Of a stretch of 64,000 nucleotides of DNA, positions 44,531 to 53,262 are shown one piece after another. The first letter of the stretch is position 1, and every line of letters begins with the position of its first letter. The notes under the pieces are model-generated. The model did not search any database and had not been told where the DNA came from. It was given only the letters and a program-made list of their open reading frames with translations. The DNA is from Ottowia massiliensis. Lineage in GTDB: Bacteria; Pseudomonadota; Gammaproteobacteria; Burkholderiales; Burkholderiaceae_C. Made by a program: the position numbers and the translations under genes. The DNA lies in the NCBI RefSeq assembly GCF_900240305.1, contig NZ_LT964854.1, forward strand, positions 2,418,001 to 2,482,000, read 5' to 3'.

Positions 44531-45517
44531 ATGCCTGCCGTTTTCCGTCTTGTTTTCGCCTTGTCGTTGGCTGGCATCGCCTTGGCCTGCCTGGGGCTGG
44601 GCGTGGGCAGCACGGGCTGGCGCAGTTTGTGGCAGATGTGGGGCGATGCAGCGGCCTGGCAGATCGTGTGGGATGTGCGCCTGCCGCGCACGCTGGGCGC
44701 CTGGCTGGCCGGGGCGCTGCTGGGGCTGGCCGGGGCGGTGGCGCAGGGGCTGTTTCGCAATGCGTTGGCAGATCCGTTTTTGCTGGGCAGCGCCTCGGGG
44801 GCCACGCTGGCCGTGGCGCTGGCGCTGGCCGTCATGGGCCTGCCGCTGGCTGCCGCTGGTTGGCTGGCGCGGCTGGGGCTGACGGGGGCCGCTTTTGCGG
44901 GGGCGCTGGGCGGCGTGCTGCTGGCGCTGGCGCTGGCGCAAGGGGCGCAGAACACGCTGCGCCTGTTGCTGGCAGGCGTGGTGGCGGGCTATGCGCTGGG
45001 GGCATGCAAGGATCTGATCACGCTGGCCGCGCCTGACATCTTGCAGGCCATGCAGCTTTTCATGCTGGGCAGCAGCGCCTTCGTGGGCTGGGCGGGCTGC
45101 GCGCTGATGGCCGCCGCGCTGGCGGCCTGCCTGCTGGCGGCCTGGGCGCTGGCCCGCGTGCTGGACGCCCTCTCGCTGGGCGAGGCCACGGCGCGGAGCC
45201 TGGGCCTGCCCTTGCCTGCCGCCCGCGCCGCGCTGGTGGCGGTGCTGGCGCTGGCCACGGGGGCGGCGGTGGCGCAAACGGGGCTGATTGCTTTTGTCGG
45301 CCTGGCTGCGCCGCACGTGGTGCGTCAGCTCGCTCCGGTGCGCCATGCCTGGCTGCTGCCCCTGGCGGCGCTGGCGGGCGGCACGCTGCTGCTGGCAGCT
45401 GACATCGGCGCGCGCTGGCTGCTGGCGCCGCAGGAGCTGCCTGTGGGCGTGCTCACAGCCACGCTGGGCGGCGGTTATCTGCTGTGGCTGATGCGCCAGC
45501 AGGCGCGCAGGGAATGA
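44531..45517 (+). CDS. btuC: FecCD/BtuC-family ABC transporter permease
   Basis: Inner-membrane permease for vitamin B12, heme or siderophores. The 328 residues have about ten helices, with the family motifs WDVRLPRTLGAWLAGALLGLAG, FRNALADPFLLGSASGA and VAQTGLIAFVGLAAPHVVR. Starts at ATG 44531. The ATPase gene follows after a family-1 repeat and the adenosyltransferase after that, which suggests a corrinoid substrate. No periplasmic binding protein is encoded nearby. The C-terminus MRQQARRE is short and basic. Confidence 0.9.
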   Translation: MPAVFRLVFALSLAGIALACLGLGVGSTGWRSLWQMWGDAAAWQIVWDVRLPRTLGAWLAGALLGLAGAVAQGLFRNALADPFLLGSASGATLAVALALAVMGLPLAAAGWLARLGLTGAAFAGALGGVLLALALAQGAQNTLRLLLAGVVAGYALGACKDLITLAAPDILQAMQLFMLGSSAFVGWAGCALMAAALAACLLAAWALARVLDALSLGEATARSLGLPLPAARAALVAVLALATGAAVAQTGLIAFVGLAAPHVVRQLAPVRHAWLLPLAALAGGTLLLAADIGARWLLAPQELPVGVLTATLGGGYLLWLMRQQARRE

Positions 45518-45532
45518 AGCCGCTTGGAAGGA

Positions 45533-45622
45533 TTGATTTCGCTCCATTATTTATAGCAATACGTCCTAGTGGAACGTGCGCGAAAGGCGTTTTTAAACCA
45601 CTTGAATTCGCTCCTCTTTCTG
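45533..45622 (-). repeat. Family-1 intergenic repeat, copy 12 (reverse)
   Basis: Reverse orientation: core GTCCTAGTGGAA and end GAATTCGCTCCTC on the plus strand. It lies between btuC and btuD; the btuD frame happens to stay open through it. Confidence 0.83.
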
Positions 45623-45657
45623 ATGCCCCAGATGCATTGCCCAGAAACCGTTTCGCC

Positions 45658-46464
45658 GTGAATCCGAACCCCCATCCACCCAGCCCCCCTGCCCTGCAAG
45701 CTGAAAACATCACCCTGCGCCGTGGCGGTCAGAGCGTGCTGTGCGGCGTGCGCCTGAGCGTGCCGCTTGGGCGCTGGCTGGCCGTGGCGGGGCCGAACGG
45801 CGCGGGCAAATCCACCTTGCTGCAATGCCTGGCCGGGCTGCTGCTGCCACATGAAGGGCAGACGCGCGTGCTGGGGCAGCCGCTGGCGGCGCTGACCGGG
45901 CCGCAGCGCGCGCGGCGCGTGGCCTGGCTGGGGCAGGCCGAAGCCGTTTCAGGCGAGCTGACGGCGTGGGATGTGGCCATGCTGGGCCGCCTGCCGCACC
46001 AAGGCTGGCTGGCCACGCCCTCGGCCGCCGATCGTGAAGCGGCCGAAGCCGCCTTGCGCGACACCGGCGCGTGGGCCTGGCGCGGCAGGCCGCTGGGCCA
46101 GCTCTCCGGCGGCGAACGCCAGCGCGTGCTGCTGGCCCGCGCCCTGGCCACGCAAGCGCCCGTGCTGCTGCTGGACGAGCCGCTGGCCAATCTGGACCCG
46201 CCCCACCAGGCCGACTGGATGGCGCTCATGCGCCGCCACGTGGCAGCAGGCGGCGCCGTCATCAGCGTGCTGCACGAGCTGGGCATGGCCTTGCAGGCCG
46301 ATGACCTGCTGCTGATGCGGGCGGGCGGCGTCTTTCACTGCGGCCCCGTGCAGGAAGATGCCACGCGCCGCGCCCTGCAAGCGGTGTTCGATGACCGCAT
46401 CGCCATCCACCCCTTGCCGCCAGCGGCCGACGGCAGGCCCCAATGGGCGGCCATTGCCGTGTGA
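45658..46464 (+). CDS. btuD: BtuD-like ABC transporter ATPase
   Basis: ATPase partner of the BtuC-like permease. The 268 residues carry Walker A GPNGAGKST, the Q-loop region AWLGQAEAVSGELTAWD, the signature LSGGERQRVLLARAL, Walker B VLLLDEPLANLD and the switch histidine in SVLHELG. GTG at 45658 is the most likely start because upstream codons are repeat DNA. An ATG at 45514 would add 48 non-family residues. It is probably in an operon with btuC and cobO despite the repeat in between. Confidence 0.88.
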   Translation: MNPNPHPPSPPALQAENITLRRGGQSVLCGVRLSVPLGRWLAVAGPNGAGKSTLLQCLAGLLLPHEGQTRVLGQPLAALTGPQRARRVAWLGQAEAVSGELTAWDVAMLGRLPHQGWLATPSAADREAAEAALRDTGAWAWRGRPLGQLSGGERQRVLLARALATQAPVLLLDEPLANLDPPHQADWMALMRRHVAAGGAVISVLHELGMALQADDLLLMRAGGVFHCGPVQEDATRRALQAVFDDRIAIHPLPPAADGRPQWAAIAV

Positions 46465-46530
46465 AATGGATTTTGAAACGGGCTTTGAAAATGGCCTTTT
46501 TTCTTTTTTAACCAGGTTTCAACGCCAAAA

Positions 46531-47112
46531 ATGCAAATCGAAAATCCACCCACCGAACGCACAAACCCCCGCCCCGAAGGCGAAAGGCGCGGCCTGATCA
46601 TCATCAACACCGGCGATGGCAAAGGCAAAAGCACCGCCGCATTCGGCCTGGCCTTGCGGGCATTCGGGCGCACGCACGTTCACGGCAAGAAAATTCACAT
46701 TTTCCAATTCATGAAAGTGCCCAGCGCCCGCTTTGGCGAGCATCGCGCTTTTGAAAAACTGGGCATTCCCATCGAAGGGCTGGGCGACGGTTTTTCATGG
46801 ATGAGCAAGGATATTGAGAAAACCGCCGAACTGGCGCGCCAGGGCTGGCAAAAAGCGCGCACGGCCATTCTGGATGGCGAGCATTTTCTGGTGGTGCTGG
46901 ATGAAATCACTTACCCGCTCATCTACGGCTGGCTGCCTTTGCAAGACGTGCTGCAAACCCTGGCCGAACGCCCGCGCCATGTGCACGTGTGCCTGACGGG
47001 CCGCCGCTGCCCGCAGGAGCTGATGGACGTGGCCGACACCGTGACGGTGATGGAAATGCGCAAACACGCCTTCAGGGCCGGCATTCCGGCGCAGCGGGGT
47101 ATTGAAGATTGA
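46531..47112 (+). CDS. cobO: Cob(I)alamin adenosyltransferase, CobO/BtuR family
   Basis: Adds the adenosyl group of ATP to the corrinoid cobalt to give adenosylcobamide. The 193 residues have the modified P-loop NTGDGKGKST and the family segments IHIFQFMKVP, FLVVLDEITYPLIYGWL and HVCLTGRRCPQELMDVADTVTVM. It lies 66 bp after btuD in the same direction, so import and adenosylation are likely co-expressed. This is the strongest sign that the importer handles corrinoids. Confidence 0.95.
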   Translation: MQIENPPTERTNPRPEGERRGLIIINTGDGKGKSTAAFGLALRAFGRTHVHGKKIHIFQFMKVPSARFGEHRAFEKLGIPIEGLGDGFSWMSKDIEKTAELARQGWQKARTAILDGEHFLVVLDEITYPLIYGWLPLQDVLQTLAERPRHVHVCLTGRRCPQELMDVADTVTVMEMRKHAFRAGIPAQRGIED

Positions 47113-47331
47113 ATAGGCCGGCTGACGGCCCGGACATGAAGCCGAAACACATCTGAAACACCCCGCGCCCAGCCGCCGCATTTCTTCTTCCGAAAAAGAA
47201 GGCAGAAGGCGTAACGCAAAACGGCCCATGTGGGCCAGCCGTTTCTGGCCTTGGCCTCGTCTGACAGCAAAACGGCCGGCTGCCCGCACAGTCATAACGG
47301 CGAGAGAAGAAGGAACTTAGGCAAAGGCCCA

Positions 47332-47419
47332 ATTTCGCTTCTGAATTCATAGCTGCATGTCCTAGAAGAAATTGCGCAAGACGGTTTTTTGGGCCCCTTG
47401 AATTTGCTCCTGTTTCTGA
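47332..47419 (-). repeat. Family-1 intergenic repeat, copy 13 (reverse)
   Basis: Reverse orientation: TTCGCTTCTGAATTCATAGC, then GTCCTAGAAGAA and GAATTTGCTCCTGTTTCT. It lies in the 523-bp gap between cobO and prmA. The rest of that gap holds a partial family-2 repeat and no gene. Confidence 0.83.
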
Positions 47420-47484
47420 AGTCATTCGGCGGATGCAGGCCGCCCCTAAGCCCTGTGCAGTAGCCATCCAGCCCGGCCAAGACT

Positions 47485-47549
47485 GGCAAGGCCGCAGAGC
47501 GCCCGAGTCCGCGCTTTCGCGCCTGCGGACGGGCATTGAACAGTCTTTC
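47485..47549 (+). repeat. Partial family-2 repeat
   Basis: GGCAAGGCCGCAGAGCGCCC, then CGCGCTTTCGCGCC and GGGCATTGAACAG, corresponds to the right half of the element in mcrB (CAACGCCGCAGGCCGCCC ... GGGCAGACTTTGAACAG). Confidence 0.65.
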
Positions 47550-47635
47550 AGGGCATCCGCCGCCTGCCGGCTTGCCGCAGGCCGGACAATCCGCCCTCCA
47601 TCCGGCAGCCGCCTGCCGCAACTGAAGGAAGCCCC

Positions 47636-48523
47636 ATGTTTGAACTGCGCCTTGTCGCCCCTGAAGACCGCGTCGAAACCCTGTGCGACGCGCTGGATGC
47701 CCTGCAAGCCCTGAGCGTTTCGGTGGAAGACGCCGATGCCGACACATCCGCCGAGCGCGCCCTGTTTGGCGAGCCGGGCCTGCCTGCGCCCGCACAAGGC
47801 TGGGCGCGCTCCAGCCTCGTGGCCCTTTTCGCGCATGAAAACGAAGCCCGCGAAGCCGCTCGTTTGCTGGCCCCGCAAGACTTTTTCGCGGGCTGCGCCG
47901 TGGCCTCTCTTGGTCCTGTGCCCGAGCAAGACTGGGTGCGCCTGACGCAATCGCAGTTCGCGCCGGTTGAAGTGGCTCCCGGTTTTTGGATCGTGCCCAC
48001 CTGGCACGAAGTGCCCGATGGCGCGCGCCAAGTCATGCGCCTGGACCCGGGCCTGGCTTTTGGCACCGGCACGCATCCCACCACGCAGATGTGCCTGCGC
48101 TGGATTGCCCGCCAGCGCATGCAGGGCCAGCGCGTGCTCGATTACGGCTGCGGCAGCGGCATTCTGGCCATTGGCGCAGCCCTGCACGGAGCGGGCGAAA
48201 TCGACGCGGTGGATATTGACCCCGACGCCGTGGCCGCCACGCAAGGCAACGCCGCTGCCAACGGCGCGCGCGTGCGCAGCGGCCTGCCCGAAGCGGCCAG
48301 CGGGCTGTATGACGTGGTGCTGGCCAACATCCTCGCTTCACCCCTCAAAGTGCTGGCCCCGCTGCTGTGCGGCCACGTTGCCGCTGGCGGCCACCTGGTG
48401 CTGGCCGGCGTGCTGGAGCGCCAGACGCAAGAGCTGCAAACCGCCTACGCCCCCTGGCTGGCGCTGCAAGTGGCCGACACGCAAGACGGCTGGGTTTTGC
48501 TGACGGCGCAACGCCCTGTCTGA
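47636..48523 (+). CDS. prmA: Ribosomal protein L11 methyltransferase
   Basis: SAM-dependent trimethylation of ribosomal protein L11. The 295 residues start MFELRLVAPEDRVETLCDAL, the substrate-binding domain. The catalytic domain has GLAFGTGTHPTTQMCL, the SAM motif DYGCGSGILAIGA, VDIDPDAV and VLANILASPL. In many Burkholderiales prmA follows accB-accC; here it follows the btu/cobO group instead, another sign of rearrangement. The start has GAAGGAAG upstream. Confidence 0.95.
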   Translation: MFELRLVAPEDRVETLCDALDALQALSVSVEDADADTSAERALFGEPGLPAPAQGWARSSLVALFAHENEAREAARLLAPQDFFAGCAVASLGPVPEQDWVRLTQSQFAPVEVAPGFWIVPTWHEVPDGARQVMRLDPGLAFGTGTHPTTQMCLRWIARQRMQGQRVLDYGCGSGILAIGAALHGAGEIDAVDIDPDAVAATQGNAAANGARVRSGLPEAASGLYDVVLANILASPLKVLAPLLCGHVAAGGHLVLAGVLERQTQELQTAYAPWLALQVADTQDGWVLLTAQRPV

Positions 48524-48655
48524 TGGCCTGCGTGTGATGGCCTGCGTGGCCTTCATTGATTTCCCATCGGTCAAGACCGTCTCAAAAGGGGCAGCGTAGA
48601 TATGACGCAGGCAAAAGAGTCAAAGGGCGCAAGCGCCATATAAGCCGTAGACGCA

Positions 48656-48742
48656 AAATCAGCTCCTGGATTAATAGCATGATGTCCTGATAGGTACAGC
48701 GCGAAAGCCTCTTTTTAGTTCCTGAATTTGCTCCTGTTTTTA
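48656..48742 (-). repeat. Family-1 intergenic repeat, copy 14 (reverse)
   Basis: Reverse orientation: AATCAGCTCCTGGATTAATA, then ATGATGTCCTGATAGG, and GAATTTGCTCCTGTTTTTA. It takes up part of the 365-bp gap between prmA and the DUF349 gene; nothing else was recognised there. Confidence 0.8.
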
Positions 48743-48888
48743 AATCTTTTCTGCGCTTTCCCGCAGGCGCGGCCCTTGTCCCCAAGCCGCAAGGCAAGGC
48801 GCTGGCACGCGCGGAAAAGCGGGCAAAAGCAGGGACAATAGCCGCCGTTTTTCGTTCTCCTCTTCAGGCCGCAGCGGCCTTTTTGTTC

Positions 48889-51885
48889 ATGTTCCCCTTC
48901 TCCCGCGACAGCAAAGACCAGCCCGAAACCCCTGCTACCAAGCCCGCAGCCGAGGCGCACCCGCTGGATGCGCTCACGGGCGGCGCATTTTCAGCACCCA
49001 CATCGGGCGAGCGCGCCGCGCGCATCCGCGCCTGGCTGGCTACCAACCCGCCAGCGGAGCAAATGCAGCAAGTGCACAAGGAGCTTTCCGCCAAAGACAA
49101 AGGTGCGGCCAAGGCGCTGCGCGAGCGGCTGGACGAAATCAAGCGCGCCCACAGCCAGCAAGCCGTGGCTGCCGAATGGGCCGCCAAAGCCGAAGCCCTG
49201 CTGCAAGCCGCACGCCTGAACATTGCCGACGCCCTGGCCTGGAAGCGCGACGCCGCCCGCGCGGGCGCGCCCCTGTCACGCGAGCCGCTGCTGGGCCTGC
49301 GCAGCCAGCTGGACGAACGCATCAAGGCGCTGGAAGATTTGCAACAGCGCGCGCTGGTGCAGCGCGAAGCGGCTGCGTTGCTGCATCAGCGCATTGAACT
49401 GCTGTCCACCAAGCCCTGGGCCGACGCCGATGCTGTGTGCGCCAGCCTGCAAGCCGATGTGGACCACTGGCGCGAGCAAACCGCCGCCTTGCAAGCCGAC
49501 ACCAACTGGGCTAGCGTGGATTTGCGCTACCCCCCGCAAATTGAAGCCGCGCAAGCGCAACTGGCCGCTGTTTGGGACGCCTTCAGCGCTGCACTGGAAC
49601 AGACCCGCGCCGCCGCGCAAGACACCGCCGCCGCGCTGCCTCCCGTGCCTGTGTGGGCCGATGAAATCCGCGCCGCCCGTGGCCTGCCGACCGAAGCAGG
49701 CGAAAAAGCCGCCGCCGAAAAAGCCGCCGCGCGCGCCAAGATTGACCCCGCCCAGCGCCAGGCCGCCACAAAAGCCGTTGAAGCGGGCGTGATGCTGCTG
49801 GAGCAAGCCGTGCAGGCCGGCAACAGCAAAGACACCCACAGCGCCGCCGCCGCGCTGCGCCAATCGCTCAAAAAACATGGCCGTCTGATAGACGATGAAA
49901 AACTGGAAGCACGCGTACACGCAGCCCTGGTTTCTGCAGGAGAGCTGCAAGGCTGGCAGCGCTGGAGCGCCGACCAAATCCGCGAGCAGCTCGTAGCCAA
50001 GGCTGAAGCCCTGCTCATCCGCCGCCCGGCCAAACCCGTTGAGGCCACGGCAGAAGCGCAAAAAGCGCCGGAAACCGCCCCTTCTGCGGACATTCCTTCG
50101 GACATTTCACCAGCCGCTTCGCCTGCCGAAGCCCCCCAGGCCAGCGACAGCGGCGCGCTGCCCGCCGATGCGCCCGCCAGCGCGCCGGAAACCGCCGCCA
50201 GCGCCGCCCCCGAGGTCGACGCTGCGGCCCCGCAAGCGCCTGCCGCCGAAGAAATCCTGACCCCCGCCCTCACGGGCCGCAAGCTGCAAGAAGCCCTGCG
50301 CAAGCTGCGTGAGGAATGGAAAGCCGCCGACCAGGGCAGCGCCCCCAATCACGCCCTCTGGAAACGCTTTGACCACGCCTGCAACCAGGCCCACCAATTC
50401 GTTGAGCAATGGCTGGAAAAAGCCCGCGAAGAAAGCGCTGCTCACAAAGCCGCCCGCCTGAGCCTCATTGAAGAAGCCAAAACCTGGGCTGCCGCCCTGC
50501 AAGGCCAGGCCCAGTCTGACTGGAAAGCCATCAACCGCCAGCTCCACCAGTTCGCCGACCGCTGGCGCAACGCGGGCCACCTTTCCGAAAAAGCCTTTGC
50601 GGAACTGCAAACGCAGTGGAAAGCCGCCCTGGCCGCCGCCTCCGCCGGGCTGCAAGCTGCGCAAAAGCAAAGCGCCGAACGCCGCCAGGCGCTCATTGAA
50701 GAAGCGCGAGAGCTGGCCGCTGCCGCCACCTTGCGCGTGGATGCCGTCAAAGCGCTGCAACAGCGCTGGCAGGCCGAAGCGCAAGCCGTGCCGCTGGATC
50801 GCCGCCACGAGCAAAAGCTGTGGGACGCCTTCCGCAAACCGCTGGACGAAGCCTTTGGCCGCAAGAGCGCCGAACGCGAAAAAGCCCAAGCCGCCAGCAG
50901 CGCCCATGACCAGGCCGTCATGCAAGCCGCCCAGGCCCTGGAAGCGGCCAACGCAGCTGGCGATGCCGCCCAAATCCGTGCCGCCATGACGGCGTTGCAA
51001 GCCGCCTTGCGCAACCAATCTGCCGCCCCGGCCGCTGAAGCCGCGCCGCAAACTGCCGAAGCCGCACCGCAAACTGCCGAAGCCGCGCCGCAAGCTGCCG
51101 AAGCTGCGCCCGCTGAAGCCGCCAATACCGCGCCAGCCCCCGAAGCCCCGGCCGCCGAAGCTGCGCCTGCTGATGATGCGGCGCAAGCTGAAAAAACTGC
51201 TGCGCCCAAACCCGCCCGTCCCCTCATTGCCATGCGCGGCGACGACCGCCCCGGCATGAAAAAAACCGAAGCGGCCAAACCCGGCCGCCCCGGCGAACGT
51301 GGCCGTCTTGGCGATAGCCGACGTGAAAACCGGCGCGACGGACGCGAAGGCCCCGGCAGCCGTGATGGCCGCCGCCCGCTGCGCGACACCCGCGAGCCGC
51401 GAGCCGAACGCACCCGCCTGGGCGACGCCGCCTTCCGCGCCCAGCGCGAAGCGCTCGAACACGCCCAAAGCGCCCTCAAGAAGCTGGCCGCGCAAGCCCA
51501 CGGCGAAGCCCTGACCCAGCTCATGACCGCTTGGCAAGAGCGCGACGCCGCCCGCCTGCCCGCCGCCGGCGAACTGGGCAGCGCCCTCACCGCAGCGGCC
51601 CGCAACGCCTGGGCGCAAGCCATCGGCAGCGCCGCCAGCGCCCCTGCCAGCGAAGCCGCCACCGCCCTGCTGCGCCTGGAAATGGCCTCTGAAGCCCCCA
51701 CGCCCGCCGAGCACCTCACGGCCCGCCGCGCCCTGCAACTGCAACTGCTCACGCGCCGCAACGACCCCGCCCCGGCCGACACCTGGACGCAAGACGCCGC
51801 CCAGGTTTTCGCCAGCGCCTGGACCGAAGCCGACGCCCGCCGCCTGCAAACCGCGCTCAAGGCGCTGCTGCGCGGCAGGAAATAA
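48889..51885 (+). CDS. Large DUF349-repeat coiled-coil protein
   Basis: A 998-residue, Ala-rich, highly helical protein of unknown function, found in many Burkholderiales. It starts MFPFSRDSKDQPETPATKP. DUF349-like helical units recur, for example ALRKLREEWKAADQGSAPNH, then WKRFDHACNQA, and LQTQWKAALAAASAGLQAAQ. Two low-complexity linkers interrupt them: Ala/Pro/Glu-rich at about 380-455, and a run with three near-copies of AAPQTAE at about 710-745. The latter leads into an Arg/Gly/Asp-rich RNA-binding-like stretch (RRENRRDGREGPGSRDGRR, about 805-840). ATG at 48889 was preferred to an in-frame TTG two codons upstream. Confidence 0.85.
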   Translation: MFPFSRDSKDQPETPATKPAAEAHPLDALTGGAFSAPTSGERAARIRAWLATNPPAEQMQQVHKELSAKDKGAAKALRERLDEIKRAHSQQAVAAEWAAKAEALLQAARLNIADALAWKRDAARAGAPLSREPLLGLRSQLDERIKALEDLQQRALVQREAAALLHQRIELLSTKPWADADAVCASLQADVDHWREQTAALQADTNWASVDLRYPPQIEAAQAQLAAVWDAFSAALEQTRAAAQDTAAALPPVPVWADEIRAARGLPTEAGEKAAAEKAAARAKIDPAQRQAATKAVEAGVMLLEQAVQAGNSKDTHSAAAALRQSLKKHGRLIDDEKLEARVHAALVSAGELQGWQRWSADQIREQLVAKAEALLIRRPAKPVEATAEAQKAPETAPSADIPSDISPAASPAEAPQASDSGALPADAPASAPETAASAAPEVDAAAPQAPAAEEILTPALTGRKLQEALRKLREEWKAADQGSAPNHALWKRFDHACNQAHQFVEQWLEKAREESAAHKAARLSLIEEAKTWAAALQGQAQSDWKAINRQLHQFADRWRNAGHLSEKAFAELQTQWKAALAAASAGLQAAQKQSAERRQALIEEARELAAAATLRVDAVKALQQRWQAEAQAVPLDRRHEQKLWDAFRKPLDEAFGRKSAEREKAQAASSAHDQAVMQAAQALEAANAAGDAAQIRAAMTALQAALRNQSAAPAAEAAPQTAEAAPQTAEAAPQAAEAAPAEAANTAPAPEAPAAEAAPADDAAQAEKTAAPKPARPLIAMRGDDRPGMKKTEAAKPGRPGERGRLGDSRRENRRDGREGPGSRDGRRPLRDTREPRAERTRLGDAAFRAQREALEHAQSALKKLAAQAHGEALTQLMTAWQERDAARLPAAGELGSALTAAARNAWAQAIGSAASAPASEAATALLRLEMASEAPTPAEHLTARRALQLQLLTRRNDPAPADTWTQDAAQVFASAWTEADARRLQTALKALLRGRK

Positions 51886-51945
51886 ACGAAAAATCCCTTC
51901 GGCAGAAGGCCACACGCCCCTACAATCGCGCGCTTTTGCCGCTCA

Positions 51946-52020
51946 GCCGCCATAGTTCAATGGATAGAACGAACGCCTCCTAAGCGTTAGATGCAGGTTC
52001 GATTCCTGCTGGTGGTACCA
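51946..52020 (+). tRNA. tRNA-Arg(CCT)
   Basis: Acceptor GCCGCCA/TGGTGGT with wobble pairs, D-arm GTTCAATGGATAGAAC, anticodon stem AACGC/GCGTT with loop CTCCTAA (anticodon CCT), T-arm with GGTTCGATTCC, encoded CCA. A TACAAT -10 box lies at 51921-51926. Confidence 0.96.
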
Positions 52021-52033
52021 AATTCAAGTCTTC

Positions 52034-52066
52034 AAGCCCGTCCTGCTTTGCCTGACGGGCTTTTTT
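52034..52066 (+). terminator. Rho-independent terminator after tRNA-Arg(CCT)
   Basis: Stem AAGCCCGTC / GACGGGCTT with an 11-nt loop and TTTTTT. Confidence 0.9.
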
Positions 52067-52126
52067 CTGGAGCGCGGATCAAGATGGGCTGTCAGCAGCG
52101 CTGTATTCGTACTCTTTGCACGCACT

Positions 52127-52744
52127 TCAGCGGCTGGTTTTCTTTGGCGCCATGACGAAGCGGGCAATATCTTGGTGGCGCCGGGCGTACGGATTTGCTG
52201 TGGCTGCATCCAGCGGTAGTTGCCGTAATTGTTTACCATTTTCGCGGAATGGTATCCCGTATATTTCATGCACTGTTGTTTCATCGGGCCTGAAATAAAC
52301 TTCAGGATAGCCGCCGCGAAAATCAATTCCGTGAAAATGATATGATCTTATGTTTTCATTGTGCGCGATATTTGGATTGTAGCCAAAGATATTCACGGGC
52401 ACGAATCCAACACCAAATTCTTGTTTCACTGGAACCCCTTCAACACAGAACATCAACTCGCCTTTTCTTTTGATTGCGATCTTCAAAGTGCCAAGATCCG
52501 GACACGGGCATTCCCCAAGTTCATAACCAACTTCATATCCGCCTTCCAGAAAATTGGAAACGCTGAACCTTGCATCCTGGATATCTCGAACGCGGAAACT
52601 GCTGGCACTGCCATAAATCGTTGTACCTTGATATTTCCATATCCCCTTTCCTCCGCTGACCACTGGCTTTGCCAGCATGTGGCTGAAAGCACTGCAACCC
52701 GTCAGAAATACGGCAGTAAAACATAATAGTAAGACCTTCTGCAT
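52127..52744 (-). CDS. Hypothetical lipoprotein
   Basis: A 205-residue protein not assigned to a family. It starts MQKVLLLCFTAVFLTGCSAF, a clear signal peptide with lipobox LTGC and acylated Cys17. The mature part is rich in Gly, aromatic and charged residues (YEVGYELGECPCPD, YHFHGIDFRGGYPEVYF) and is probably beta-rich. GAGGAGCC lies 6 bp before ATG 52744. The region is far more AT-rich than its neighbours and sits just downstream of tRNA-Arg(CCT), which suggests acquisition. A second unknown gene lies upstream on the same strand. Confidence 0.75.
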   Translation of the reverse strand: MQKVLLLCFTAVFLTGCSAFSHMLAKPVVSGGKGIWKYQGTTIYGSASSFRVRDIQDARFSVSNFLEGGYEVGYELGECPCPDLGTLKIAIKRKGELMFCVEGVPVKQEFGVGFVPVNIFGYNPNIAHNENIRSYHFHGIDFRGGYPEVYFRPDETTVHEIYGIPFRENGKQLRQLPLDAATANPYARRHQDIARFVMAPKKTSR

Positions 52745-52854
52745 TTCAGGCTCCTCTCGATTTCGGCATGGGAAACGCCGGTTTTTCTGGTTGCTTTTTC
52801 CTGTTCCTAGGATAAATCTGTTGCCTGCCATCGGCGTACGGAACATTTTCTGGT

Positions 52855-53262
52855 TTATTGATCCCGGTTCTTCATGATACTTTGAACAGCCTCATCATAA
52901 CGCCTTTCATAATTTTCATCCCCGCATGGCGATATGCGCTTTAATTCGGATATTTTATTGATCAACAGCTTGACATTTTCATGGCAATCGTCCCACATGG
53001 CCCTTTGCATCACGACAAGCATTGGATCCATGATATCAAATTCATCTGCCGAACAATGATCCAGATATTCAATATAAGCCTTCACATAATATTCAAACGC
53101 ATTTTTGCCCATCCACCCCAAGTCTTCGGCATAATATTCCTTTTCGGCAAACATGGCTACAGCCTCCTTGAGTGATTTGCCAAAAAAATGCTGAAAGGCT
53201 ATCCGCTCATCCAGGTTCAGGAGATGGGTCGGGCTTATATCGGCAAGACTTGGCAGCTTCAT
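52855..53262 (-). CDS. Hypothetical protein, acidic and helical
   Basis: A 135-residue cytoplasmic-looking protein of unknown function: MKLPSLADISPTHLLNLDER, then FQHFFGKSLKEAVAMFAEKE and WDDCHENVKLLINKISELKR. It is helical and acidic, with no signal peptide and no recognised motif. Its AT-rich composition matches the lipoprotein gene 110 bp downstream. A short frame ending MPKPFWIE stops one base before its ATG, so it may once have followed another gene. Small acidic proteins in such places can be immunity proteins, but nothing shows that here. Confidence 0.6.
   Translation of the reverse strand: MKLPSLADISPTHLLNLDERIAFQHFFGKSLKEAVAMFAEKEYYAEDLGWMGKNAFEYYVKAYIEYLDHCSADEFDIMDPMLVVMQRAMWDDCHENVKLLINKISELKRISPCGDENYERRYDEAVQSIMKNRDQ

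Noticed and set aside
42000..45000. Replication origin, because gene direction diverges here
   Set aside because: No dnaA, dnaN, gidA or DnaA-box cluster; the divergence follows local operons.
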